Of a DNA stretch of 64,000 bases, positions 7,864 through 15,885 are shown piece after piece. A program made the position numbers and the translations under genes. The stretch is from G963422745 sp965214285. GTDB taxonomy: Bacteria > Actinomycetota > Acidimicrobiia > Acidimicrobiales > Aldehydirespiratoraceae. How positions within the stretch are numbered: the first letter of the stretch is position 1; every line of letters starts with the position of its first letter. The stretch is taken from the NCBI GenBank assembly GCA_965214285.1, contig OZ243946.1, positions 992,001 through 1,056,000 of the forward strand, given 5' to 3'. The notes under the pieces are model-generated. The model saw nothing but the letters and a program-made list of their open reading frames with translations, did no database searches and was not told the origin of the DNA.

Positions 7864-8433
7864 TCACCCGTTGGCCACCTCGATGACCCCAGCGCGGGAC
7901 AGCCGGTCAAAGTGCGCGCTGCTCTCGCCGAGGAGATGGCGGGCGGTCATCCCACAGATCGCATCGGCGATCCACAGCAGCGGTTCGTCCTTTGAGCGCC
8001 AGTCGTAGCGAAACGGCACGCCCTCGCTGTCAGCGAACGTGTCGAGCAGCGTTCCCCTGTCACGTTCGTCACTTGCTGAGTCTCCGGATTCGATGAGCAG
8101 ATGGGTGACGCCGTCATCGGCGAGCCGTCGAGCATGGGCTGCCAGCAATTCGCGCCGGGCCTTGACTTGGCCGCGTCGACCGACGGACCGCCAAAGCACG
8201 GTGGCCATCACATCTGCCTCCTCGAGCGATGCAACCATACGCTCCAATGCTTCGGGACCCTCGCGGCGGTAGTGGAACGGTGACTTGCGCTCACCGACCA
8301 CCCAAGCCAAACGGTCGTGAACCACTGCCGCGTCGAGGACCACGGCTGCGGTCACGATGTAGTAGACACCCGCTCCCGCTCTGGGCGAGGATTCGTCGAC
8401 GACGGCGATGAGCCGGTGATCGAAAGTCGGCAT
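7864..8433 (-). CDS. DUF3800-like protein (RNase H-like fold)
   Basis: 189 residues. LIAVVDESSPRAGAGVYYIVTAAVV near the N-terminus matches the DESG-type opening strand pair of DUF3800, and LLWIADAICGM near the C-terminus matches its LADLVA-type motif; LIESGD lies in between. DUF3800 proteins are predicted nucleases/RNase H-like proteins and are common in defence regions; activity is unproven. Its first ten codons (MPTFDHRLIA) are almost identical at the DNA level to those of the two Abi genes, although the rest is unrelated. It is flanked by RNA elements F (3' side) and C (5' side). Ribosome-binding site (AAGGGA) is weak. Confidence 0.65.
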   Translation of the reverse strand: MPTFDHRLIAVVDESSPRAGAGVYYIVTAAVVLDAAVVHDRLAWVVGERKSPFHYRREGPEALERMVASLEEADVMATVLWRSVGRRGQVKARRELLAAHARRLADDGVTHLLIESGDSASDERDRGTLLDTFADSEGVPFRYDWRSKDEPLLWIADAICGMTARHLLGESSAHFDRLSRAGVIEVANG

Positions 8434-8437
8434 TGCG

Positions 8438-8466
8438 TTGTCATCCCTTGCCTGCTGCCTTATGGT
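8438..8466 (+). promoter_or_regulatory. Promoter C (sigma70-like)
   Basis: TTGTCA, 17-bp spacer, TATGGT, divergent from the DUF3800-like gene, 5 bp from its start codon as in promoters B and E. Confidence 0.6.
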
Positions 8467-8475
8467 GAGCAGTCC

Positions 8476-8622
8476 AAACCCCGGAACCGTCCCTGCCTCT
8501 GGCAAACGGCCGGGGTTGCCCAATTCTGAGGGGAGGTCTCGGCCTCTCGGCGAGGCAGTTCGGCGGGGAAGGGATCGGCGGATGCTGCGAGCGGCCCGAG
8601 AGCCTCGGGAGCCTCCGCCGGC
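8476..8622 (+). ncRNA. Structured RNA element C (long type)
   Basis: AACCCCGG (8477-8484) pairs with CCGGGGTT (8510-8517); inner CCGT/ACGG and apical TGCC-TCT-GGCA are identical to B, D and E. The 3' box is CCAATTCTGAGGGG. The downstream block contains CCCGAG-AGC-CTCGGG and ends in GCCTCCGCCGGC. It is followed, after a spacer shared with B, by ATPase fragment copy 3. Confidence 0.6.
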
Positions 8623-8701
8623 ACGATGCGCGAGCCGCACGTCGGACCGTAGCGGCCAACGGACCCAACGCGGCCGGGCCTGGGGATTTCAGGGACCCCC
8701 G

Positions 8702-9018
8702 GTCGCCGCCGGCACGGTCAGCCTCGACGGCCGCGACGTGACCCACCTGCCGCCGCGGGCGGCCCGCGAGGCCGGGCTGGCCTATGTGCCCGAGGAGCGC
8801 ATGCGAGACGGCGCCGTCGGGGAGTTCACGGTGAGCGAGAACCTGATGCTCATCGACCACGACTCGCAGCGCTTCTCGAGCCGCGGCTTCCTCAAGCTGA
8901 GGGCGATCCGAGAGCGGGCGCGTGATCTCGTGGAGCGCTTCGCCGTGAAGACGCCGTCGATCGACACCTCCACCAGGTCGCTGTCGGGCGGCAACATCCA
9001 GAAGCTGATCCTGGCCCG
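8702..9018 (+). pseudogene. Truncated duplicate of ABC ATPase 3' half (copy 3)
   Basis: 317 bp matching 5017-5333 and 6775-7091, breaking off in the codons for LILAR just after LSGGN, then running into unrelated sequence and a stop. Lacks Walker A and Walker B equivalents. Shares its upstream 150-200 bp (RNA element and spacer) with copy 2, so RNA element and ATPase fragment moved together as one duplicated unit. Confidence 0.88.
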
Positions 9019-9109
9019 CAACCGGCTCGTCGTCTCGCCCTGACGGCCTCCCGAGACGCTGGGCGTGCTGCGTCGGTCTGTGGTGAGCGAGTGCGGACTT
9101 GCAATTCTC

Positions 9110-9129
9110 GGGGGGGGGGGGGGGGGGGG
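9110..9129 (+). repeat. Homopolymeric tract of 20 G
   Basis: Twenty consecutive G follow GCAATTCT-C, i.e. the tract grows directly out of a copy of the CAATTCTCGGGG box, 78 bp upstream of the start of the secreted FN3 protein. Tracts of this length are highly prone to slippage and, between promoter and gene, could vary expression. Length in an assembly may also be unreliable. Confidence 0.85.
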
Positions 9130-9207
9130 TAAGCATCAGTTGTCGGAGGTCGCTTCGGGCGGCTGGGCCGGCGATGGATCCGTGAAGAGAACCAGGGGGA
9201 ACCGATC

Positions 9208-11772
9208 ATGGGAACCGTATTCCGCAAGCCGCGAGGACTGGCTTGCTTGCGCTGGGGGAGGGGGGTGCCGATTGCCCTTGCTCTGATCCTGGCCTTTCCA
9301 GGCCAAGGCGTCGCTCAGGGAGGCGGTGGCCACTCCGTGCACGAACCGCCAAGCGCAGCGACGCAGAAGTCGGCGCCTGATCCGGGCGAGAGAGCCGCGG
9401 CGCAGACGCGCCAGACCCCGAGGCAGACCGTTGAGGTGCCTGATCTGGCTGGCTTGGCCACGGACGCAGCGGTGCAGATGCTGCACGCTGCGGGCCTGGT
9501 GCCCGACCCATTCCGGTTCTTCACCCTGGACCAGGCCCAGGACGGCCTTGTGGATTCCGGGCAGGATCCTCTGCCCGGAACCCAGGTTGCGCCGGGCAGC
9601 AGCGTCAAGTTCTTCTACGCCGAGTACGTCGACCCCGACACCGACACCCCACCCTCCACGACCACCCTGCCGCCGCCCCCGCTCGGCTTCACCGGTTCTG
9701 GTGCCGCGAGCGTGACTGTCGAGGAGAATTCGCTGGGCGACATCGGTGACTACTCCGCCACGGCCTATGACGGCAGCGATGTGACCTATTCGCTGAGCGG
9801 GGCGGATGCGGCAGCCTTCGGGGTGTTCGTCGATGACGAGTTCGGTTTGGGCGGGCTCGTCTACAACAAGCGGGTCTTCGATTTCGAGGATCCGGGCGAC
9901 AAGACGCTGGAGTTCACCGTGGAGGCCACGATCGGCGCCGGGACTCTGTCCAAGGACGTGACTGTGACGGTGGGCGATGTGAACGACAACCCGGAGTTCA
10001 GCTCGGGGGCATTCGTGTGCCGTTTGGCTGAGGGCGCGGCGGCGGGCGCGGCGTGCGGGTCTTGGCCGTCGGTGGTGGCCGCCGATGACGACGGCGACAG
10101 CCTGAGCTATTCGCTGTCTGATGCGAGTCCTCTGGCGGAGTACCTCGATGTCGACCCGGCGACGGGCGCGGCGACGCTGTCTGCTGTGGGCGCGGGCCGT
10201 CTGGACGCCGACACCTACCCGGAGTTCAGGCTGTCGTTGTGGGTCAGCGACAACAAGGACGCTGACGGCAACCCCGACGCCGAGATCGACGACCGGGCGG
10301 CGATCCGTGTGGTGGTGGAGCACATGGCGCCGTCGTTGTCGTCGCTGCACGTGAACGACAACTCTGAGGCGATGTCGGTGATCTGGACGGTCTCGCCTGC
10401 GCAGGCGCGCCAGTACCAGGTTCAGTACCGCGTTGTGGGAGACCCGGACTGGGTCGATCACGACCTGACCGCCGCGGGTGCGTTGAAGGATCACGTCGGC
10501 AAGGCCTACAGCGAGATCCGCGGGCTGCACGCCGACACGCCCTATGAGATGCGCTGGTGTGAGGGCACGGCCTGCGCCGGGGGCAGCTATGAGTCCGGCG
10601 GGGCTCTGCGCACCGAGGCCAAGGAGGACCTGAACGCGCCGGCTGACATCGGCCGTGTGTGGGGGTTGTCGGTGGCGGAGAACTCCGCGCCGGGTGCCCG
10701 TGCAGGGCGGGTGTACGGCCATTCTGGCGACGGCGACAAGGTGCGCGACGTGCTGCGGTTCTGGTTGGAGGGCACCGGGGCGGAGAACTTCGCGGTGACC
10801 ACCGACGGCAACGGGGCCGAAGCGCAGATCACGACCACCGCGGCGCTGGACCACGAGACCGCGGCCTCTTACACGCTGACGCTGCACGTGTCTGATGACC
10901 GCAGCGCCACCGGCGCCGTGGATCCCGCCAGCGACGACTCGCGGCAGGTCACGATCGCCGTCACCGACGTCGTGGAGCGGCCCGACTCGCCGATCCTGAC
11001 CGCCGCGACCACAGGGACCGACAGCGTCACCTTGACCTGGACGGCGCCGTCCGCTGGGGATCGGCCCATCAGCGGCTACCGGGTCGAGTACCGCCAGCCC
11101 GGCGACGCCAAATGGGGCCACACCCGCCACATCGACGGCACCACCGTCACCATCGGCGGGCTGGCTCCGGGGACCGTCTATCAGTTCCGCGGCATCGCCG
11201 TCACCGCCGGACGGCCCCCCACCTGGAGCGACTGGGAGACCGCGCCCAAGCTGGTGATCACCACCGAAGGCGACAGCGCCGCCCAGACAGCCCCAGAACC
11301 GGAGACGCCCAAGACCACGGTCACGGCGACCACGCTGCCGCCCGAAACCGCCGAGCAGGAGCCTGAATCCGCTCAGCAGGCCGCGGAGCCAGAGCCCGCA
11401 CCGGAGGTTGTCGATCCCGAGCCTGCACCGGAGGTTGTCGATCCCGAGCCTGCACCGGAGGTTGTCGATCCCGAGCCGCCATTGGCGCCGCCGGCAGCGC
11501 CGCGCAGCCTGAGAGCCTCAGCCGGCAGTGGCTCGGTGACGCTGAACTGGGACGCCCCCGACGACCCGTCGGTCAGCGGCTATCGGATCCTGCGCAAGCT
11601 GTTCGGCTCCAACGCAGCGCTGCAGGTCTACGTCGCCAACACCGGCAGTTCCGCCACCACGTTCACGGACAGCGCCGTGGCGGCGGGCACCCGCTACGTG
11701 TACCGGGTCAAGGCGATCAACGCCGCCGGCGTCGGGGACCGCTCCAACTACGTGCGCATCACGCCCGGCTAG
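9208..11772 (+). CDS. Secreted PASTA / cadherin-like / fibronectin III protein
   Basis: 854 residues. N-terminus: positive charges then VPIALALILAFPGQGVAQ, a Sec signal peptide. Residues ~73-140 resemble a PASTA domain (VEVPDLAGLATDAAVQML, GTQVAPGSSV). Then cadherin-type segments with VTVGDVNDNPEF and ITTTAALDHETAASYTL motifs (about 170-375 and 485-600), FN3-like domains (SVTLTWTAPSAGDRPISGYR at ~610; SVTLNWDAPDDPSVSGYR at the C-terminus), and a Pro/Glu linker with three PEPAPEVVD repeats (~730). Shine-Dalgarno AGGGGGA precedes the ATG. No membrane anchor or sortase motif is seen, so it is probably secreted or attached via PASTA to peptidoglycan (inference). A 20-G tract lies upstream. Role likely adhesion or surface interaction. 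Confidence 0.8.
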   Translation: MGTVFRKPRGLACLRWGRGVPIALALILAFPGQGVAQGGGGHSVHEPPSAATQKSAPDPGERAAAQTRQTPRQTVEVPDLAGLATDAAVQMLHAAGLVPDPFRFFTLDQAQDGLVDSGQDPLPGTQVAPGSSVKFFYAEYVDPDTDTPPSTTTLPPPPLGFTGSGAASVTVEENSLGDIGDYSATAYDGSDVTYSLSGADAAAFGVFVDDEFGLGGLVYNKRVFDFEDPGDKTLEFTVEATIGAGTLSKDVTVTVGDVNDNPEFSSGAFVCRLAEGAAAGAACGSWPSVVAADDDGDSLSYSLSDASPLAEYLDVDPATGAATLSAVGAGRLDADTYPEFRLSLWVSDNKDADGNPDAEIDDRAAIRVVVEHMAPSLSSLHVNDNSEAMSVIWTVSPAQARQYQVQYRVVGDPDWVDHDLTAAGALKDHVGKAYSEIRGLHADTPYEMRWCEGTACAGGSYESGGALRTEAKEDLNAPADIGRVWGLSVAENSAPGARAGRVYGHSGDGDKVRDVLRFWLEGTGAENFAVTTDGNGAEAQITTTAALDHETAASYTLTLHVSDDRSATGAVDPASDDSRQVTIAVTDVVERPDSPILTAATTGTDSVTLTWTAPSAGDRPISGYRVEYRQPGDAKWGHTRHIDGTTVTIGGLAPGTVYQFRGIAVTAGRPPTWSDWETAPKLVITTEGDSAAQTAPEPETPKTTVTATTLPPETAEQEPESAQQAAEPEPAPEVVDPEPAPEVVDPEPAPEVVDPEPPLAPPAAPRSLRASAGSGSVTLNWDAPDDPSVSGYRILRKLFGSNAALQVYVANTGSSATTFTDSAVAAGTRYVYRVKAINAAGVGDRSNYVRITPG
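11392..11478 (+). repeat. 27-bp in-frame tandem repeat (PEPAPEVVD)
   Basis: The unit GAGCCTGCACCGGAGGTTGT plus CGATCCC occurs three times with almost no divergence, encoding PEPAPEVVD three times between the third and the last FN3 domain. Near-perfect identity indicates recent expansion. Confidence 0.85.
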
Positions 11773-12014
11773 CCGTCGCACAGGCCAAGTGCCGCTGAGG
11801 CAGCCGCAAGCCGCCGCAGCCACGACGAGGACCGGGGTCGCCCGCAGCTGTGCGGTCGGCCCCGGCACGCGTCTGCGGGCAGGATCGGGCAGCGGGCGTC
11901 GAGATCGCTCAACAGGCTGCCGGGCCTGAGAACCTGCGTCCCGCTCACAGCCGCCGCTGGTTCAGCCGTATGCGCCGCTCAGATCCGGCCGCTGGAGGAA
12001 TCTGGCGATAGGTG

Positions 12015-12044
12015 TTGCCGTCCGCTAGCGGCGGGTGCTATGGT
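12015..12044 (+). promoter_or_regulatory. Promoter D (sigma70-like)
   Basis: TTGCCG, 18-bp spacer, TATGGT; the weakest of the set, but in the conserved position ahead of the hairpin. Confidence 0.5.
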
Positions 12045-12051
12045 TTCGGCA

Positions 12052-12111
12052 GTAAACCCCGGAACCGTCCCTGCCTCTGGCAAACGGCCGGGGTTGACCA
12101 ATTCTCAGGGG
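12052..12111 (+). ncRNA. Structured RNA element D (short type), 3' of abi-2
   Basis: AACCCCGG (12055-12062) pairs with CCGGGGTT (12088-12095), inner CCGT/ACGG, apical TGCC-TCT-GGCA, box CCAATTCTCAGGGG. Like A, it sits at the 3' side of an Abi gene and points antisense into it; the sequence after the box resembles that after A (both contain TCCGGCGGC-ACCGGAAGACTC-type segments). Confidence 0.55.
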
Positions 12112-12192
12112 AGAGTCCCGGCGGGGAGGGCCTGGCCAACGCCCGAGGTTTCGGGGGATGTCCGGCGGCGACCGGAAGACTCGGCCCCTCCG

Positions 12193-12861
12193 TCATGGCC
12201 GGCTGCCTAGGACCGTCGGGGTTCGGGTGGCCGATTCGACCCAGGCGCGGCTGTCGGCGCAGATCCAGCCGACGACCTCGAGGATTTCGCTGTGATCGAC
12301 GACGAGATCACGCTCGTGGATGGGTTCGTGGTGGGCGATCCGGTTCCGCAGATGGTGGAGGTGCTTCATCCGGTCGTCAACGTCGGCCCTAACTCGCCGC
12401 GGATCGCCTGCGCCAGGATGGCCGGGGAACGCCCCGACGAGCGCCGGGACCCAGAGCGATGTTTGGTAAGGGGGAGTGCACAGATACCGCCAGAATCCGA
12501 AGTTCAGTTCGGCGATGACCTGGCCGTGGGTCTCGCGTCGGCCACCCCGGACAGCCCGACTTCGCGCCTGCTCGATGTCCCCCCATGCCTTGACTCTCTG
12601 CTGGCTCGAGAACAGCTGTGGTCGCCGGTACCAGACCTGGGACCATCCGCGGGCTCGGCCATGGGCGACCAGCGCGGCGTCGGCGGCGTTGCGGAAGACG
12701 ACCTCCAGACAGCCGAGATCCTCGTAGAGGGCTGCCGAGATCCGGGTGTTCCAGCCGTAGAGGTCGAGAGCCGAGCGATCGTCGCCCGTCGCTCTCAAGT
12801 AGGAGCCGAGCCGGTCACGGGTGAGACGCTCGGCGATGACCCGATGATCGAAAGTCGACAT
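12193..12861 (-). CDS. Abi-family HEPN protein 2 (AbiD/AbiF-like)
   Basis: 222 residues, colinear with abi-1 and roughly 70% identical by eye. Same landmarks: MSTFDHRVIAERLTRDRLGS at the start, LEVVFRNAADAALVAHGRA, FGFWRYLC, and RNRIAHHEPI, the R-x4-H HEPN RNase motif. Ribosome-binding site GGAGGA before the ATG. Flanked by RNA D (3') and RNA E (5'). The sequence separating it from abi-1 is concentrated in the middle (residues 85-115), the rest being conserved, as expected for diverging toxin paralogues. Probable role: RNase toxin or abortive-infection effector; target and control are unknown. Confidence 0.85.
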   Translation of the reverse strand: MSTFDHRVIAERLTRDRLGSYLRATGDDRSALDLYGWNTRISAALYEDLGCLEVVFRNAADAALVAHGRARGWSQVWYRRPQLFSSQQRVKAWGDIEQARSRAVRGGRRETHGQVIAELNFGFWRYLCTPPYQTSLWVPALVGAFPGHPGAGDPRRVRADVDDRMKHLHHLRNRIAHHEPIHERDLVVDHSEILEVVGWICADSRAWVESATRTPTVLGSRP

Positions 12862-12865
12862 CGTG

Positions 12866-12894
12866 TTGCAATCCTCCAGCGGCGGCCCTATCGT
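12866..12894 (+). promoter_or_regulatory. Promoter E (sigma70-like)
   Basis: TTGCAA, 17-bp spacer, TATCGT, divergent from abi-2 and starting 5 bp upstream of its ATG. Confidence 0.6.
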
Positions 12895-12903
12895 TGCCGC
12901 CAT

Positions 12904-13049
12904 AGACCCCGGAACCGTCCCTGCCTCTGGCAAACGGCCGGGGTTGCCCAATTCTCGGGGGAAGGTCTCGGCTCTCGGAGGGAAGTCCGGCGGGGAGGGT
13001 ATCGGCGGATGCCGCAAACGGCCCGAGAGCCTCGTGAGCCTCCGCCGGC
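12904..13049 (+). ncRNA. Structured RNA element E (long type)
   Basis: ACCCCGG (12906-12912) pairs with CCGGGGT (12938-12944), inner CCGT/ACGG, apical TGCC-TCT-GGCA, box CCAATTCTCGGGG at 12948-12960, then the long-type block ending in GCCTCCGCCGGC at 13038-13049. Unlike B and C it is not followed by an ATPase fragment but, 80 bp on, by the DUF1156 methylase, in the same direction, so it might also serve as its leader. Confidence 0.6.
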
Positions 13050-13128
13050 ACGGAGCGCCAGCCGGACCCCGCACGGTAGCGGCCAACGGACCCAACGCGG
13101 CCGAGCCTGTGGGCTAGCGTTTCGGGCC

Positions 13129-15885
13129 GTGGCGGTTGAGCGCAGGCCGAAGCTGATCGAGGTGGCGTTGCCGTTGGCGGCGATCAGCGCCGAGGCGGCG
13201 CGGGAGAAGTCGATACGGCACGGCCATCCGTCCACGTTGCATCTGTGGTGGGCGCGGCGGCCGTTGGCGGCGGCGCGGGCGGTGATCTGGGCGTCGCTGG
13301 TCGACGACCCCTCGGGCGACGAGACCCTGAGCGCCGAGGAGCAGCAGGCGGAACGGGCGCGGCTGTTCGGGATCCTGGAGCGGCTGGTGCCGTGGGAGAG
13401 CTCGAACGACGCCGGCGTGCTGGCCGAGGCGCGGGTCGAGATCAAGCGCTGCTTCCCGGACGGCGCGCCGCCGGTGCTGGATCCGTTCGCGGGCGGCGGG
13501 GCGATCCCGCTGGAGGCGCAGCGGCTGGGGCTGAAGGCGCTGTCGGGCGACTTGAACCCGGTGGCGGTGCTGATCCAAAAGGCCATGATCGAGATACCGC
13601 CGCGGTTCGCCGGACGAGCCCCGGTGCATCCGGAGCTGCGCAGCGAGATCGGCACCTGGGAACGCGCCCAGGGCCTGGCTGCGGACGTGGAGGCCTACGG
13701 GCGCTGGATGCGCGAGGAGGCCCAGCGCCGCATCGGGCACCTCTATCCCGATGCCACCGGCCCGAACGGCGAGAAGCTCACGCCGATCGCCTGGATCTGG
13801 GCGCGCACGGTCGACTCGCCGGATCCGGCCTGGCGCGGGCATGTGCCGCTGGTGGCTTCGTGGCATCTCGCAAAGCGCAAGGGCAAGCCGCCGGTGTGGG
13901 TCGAGCCGATCATCGACCGCGAAACCCGGACCATCAGCTACGCAGTCCGCACCGGCGGCGAGCCGTCGCTTGATCGCACGGTGGCCCGCGGGGGCGGGCG
14001 CTGCATCGCCACCCACGCCGCGATCACCGGCGACTACGTCAAAGCCGAAGGCAAGGCCGGGCGGATGGGTTCACAGCTCATGGCTGTGGTCGCCGAGGGA
14101 AAACGAGGCCGGGTCTATTGTCAGGCAACCGACGCCGACAGCGACGCTGCAGGCCAGGCCGAGCCGGAGTGGTGGCCCACAGCCTCGCTGCCGGAAAAAG
14201 GGCTGGGCTTCAGAGTGCAGGCCTATGGCATGGACGAGTGGTGGAAGCTGTTCACGCCGCGGCAGCTCACTGCGCTGACCACGTTCTCCGATCTGCTGAC
14301 GGAGGTTCGTGGGATGGTGGAGTCGGACGCTGAGGCTGCGGGCATGGCCGGCGACGGGGTGCGGCTGCGCGACGGCGGCAGCGGAGCGACGGCTTATGCG
14401 GATGCGGTGGCGACCTGCCTGGCGTTCGCCGTGGACAGGTGCGCCGATTACTGGTCGACGATCTGCGCCTGGCACAACACAGGCGAGAAGATTGGTCACA
14501 CGTTTGGCCGTCAGGCAATCCCGATCACCTGGGACTTCGCGGAGGCCAACCCGTTCTCGGACTCCAGCGGCAATTGGACAGGCCAAGTGGGCTGGGTGTG
14601 GAAGGCGATCGCTCGTCTGCCCGCCACATCGCCCGGCGAGGTCGTGCAGCGCGATGCGCGAGCCAGGGTGCGCGAGAACCCGGGCGCGGTGGTCTGCACC
14701 GATCCGCCCTACTACGACAACGTCGGCTATGCCGACATCTCGGATTTCTTCTTCGTGTGGCTGCGCCGCAACGTCGGCGAGATATGGCCTGATGAGTGCG
14801 CCACGCTGATGACGCCCAAGGCCGAGGAGATGATCGCGGATCCCGGCAGGCACGGTGGCCCGTCTGAGGCCGAGGCGCATTTCGAGGTGGGCATGAAGGG
14901 CTTCATGGCCGAGGTGGCCAAGGCGACTACCCCGGATGTGCCTGCGACGATCTTCTATGCCTACATGGCGACCGAGGCCGACGAGGGCGGTGTGCGATCC
15001 ACGGGCTGGGACACGTTCCTGCAGGGCGTGATCGACGCGGGCATGCAGGTCACGGCCACCTGGCCGCTGCGGACCGAGAACCCATCGAGGCTGCGCGCCA
15101 TGAAGTCGAACGCTTTGGCGTCGTCGGTGGTGCTGGCGTGTCGGCCACGGCCCGCGGATGCCGCGCTGGGATCGCGCGGCGAGTTCGTGAACGCGCTGCG
15201 CGACGAGCTGCCCGAGGCGGTGCGGCTGCTCCAGCAAGGCAACATCGCCCCGGTCGACATGGCCCAGTCGACCATCGGGCCGGGCATCGGCATCTTCTCG
15301 CGCTACGCCAGGATCATCTATGCCGACGGCAGGACCATGCCCGTCTCGGAGGCTCTGACGCTCATCAACGCCGTGCTCGGGGAGATCGTCGACGGCGAGG
15401 AAACCGAGCTCGACGCCGACTCGCGGTTCGCGATCACCTGGTTCGAGCAGCACCGCTTCGAGCCAGGGCCGTCGGGCGACGCCGACAGCGTGGCCCGGGC
15501 CAAGAACACGTCGCTGAGCGGCATCTTGCAGTCCGGCATCGGCGAGACCAGCGCCGGCAAGTTCCGGCTCTACCATCGCGACGAGCTCGACGAGGACTGG
15601 GACCCGATCCAAGACGACCGTCTCACCGTCTGGGAAGCCCTCCAACACCTCGCCGCCACCCTGTGGCGCTCCGAAAGCCAGGCCGCTGTGCTGGCCGAGC
15701 GGCTCGGCGGGGTCGGCTACCGCGCCCGCTGGCTGGCATACGTCCTCTACGAGAAGGCCAATGCCATGGGCTGGCCCGAGGAGGCCGCGGTGTACAACAA
15801 CCTCATCAACGTCTGGAGCGACTTCTCCCGCATCGCCGCAGCCCTCCAACGAGAAGCAGAGCAGCAGGCCCTCGACGTGCCATGA
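13129..15885 (+). CDS. DUF1156 DNA methyltransferase (anti-phage-associated type)
   Basis: 918 residues. The N-terminal DUF1156 is clear: KLIEVALPLAAISAEAAREK followed by GHPSTLHLWWARRPLAAARA. Motif I-like VLDPFAGGGAIPLEAQRLG at ~125 binds SAM; the catalytic motif IV is DPPYYDNVGYADISDFFFVW at ~525, the arrangement of a permuted adenine/cytosine N-methyltransferase. These proteins modify DNA and usually sit beside an ATPase and nuclease in anti-phage loci; no such partner follows here. GTG at 13129 is chosen because the homology begins two codons later; the open frame further upstream is antisense to abi-2. The stop overlaps the ATG of a 47-residue reading frame. Confidence 0.85.
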   Translation: MAVERRPKLIEVALPLAAISAEAAREKSIRHGHPSTLHLWWARRPLAAARAVIWASLVDDPSGDETLSAEEQQAERARLFGILERLVPWESSNDAGVLAEARVEIKRCFPDGAPPVLDPFAGGGAIPLEAQRLGLKALSGDLNPVAVLIQKAMIEIPPRFAGRAPVHPELRSEIGTWERAQGLAADVEAYGRWMREEAQRRIGHLYPDATGPNGEKLTPIAWIWARTVDSPDPAWRGHVPLVASWHLAKRKGKPPVWVEPIIDRETRTISYAVRTGGEPSLDRTVARGGGRCIATHAAITGDYVKAEGKAGRMGSQLMAVVAEGKRGRVYCQATDADSDAAGQAEPEWWPTASLPEKGLGFRVQAYGMDEWWKLFTPRQLTALTTFSDLLTEVRGMVESDAEAAGMAGDGVRLRDGGSGATAYADAVATCLAFAVDRCADYWSTICAWHNTGEKIGHTFGRQAIPITWDFAEANPFSDSSGNWTGQVGWVWKAIARLPATSPGEVVQRDARARVRENPGAVVCTDPPYYDNVGYADISDFFFVWLRRNVGEIWPDECATLMTPKAEEMIADPGRHGGPSEAEAHFEVGMKGFMAEVAKATTPDVPATIFYAYMATEADEGGVRSTGWDTFLQGVIDAGMQVTATWPLRTENPSRLRAMKSNALASSVVLACRPRPADAALGSRGEFVNALRDELPEAVRLLQQGNIAPVDMAQSTIGPGIGIFSRYARIIYADGRTMPVSEALTLINAVLGEIVDGEETELDADSRFAITWFEQHRFEPGPSGDADSVARAKNTSLSGILQSGIGETSAGKFRLYHRDELDEDWDPIQDDRLTVWEALQHLAATLWRSESQAAVLAERLGGVGYRARWLAYVLYEKANAMGWPEEAAVYNNLINVWSDFSRIAAALQREAEQQALDVP

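Larger units (their letters stand above)
11773..12192. other. Intergenic region with cassette flank, promoter D and RNA D
   Basis: No gene recognised. The first ~150 bp are unremarkable; 11922-12014 is the second copy of the cassette left flank (see 5625-5717), and 12015-12111 holds promoter D and RNA D. The abi-2 stop codon begins at 12193. Confidence 0.6.

Noticed and set aside
5718..13049. Repeated hairpins as a CRISPR array
   Set aside because: Spacing is kilobases, each copy has its own promoter and no cas genes or spacers are present.
5625..13110. Insertion sequence or prophage carrying the cassette
   Set aside because: No transposase, integrase, phage structural gene or terminal inverted repeats with target duplications were seen.
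12292..13128. 837-bp in-frame upstream extension of the DUF1156 methylase
   Set aside because: It is antisense to abi-2 and RNA element E; the conserved domain starts at the GTG at 13129.
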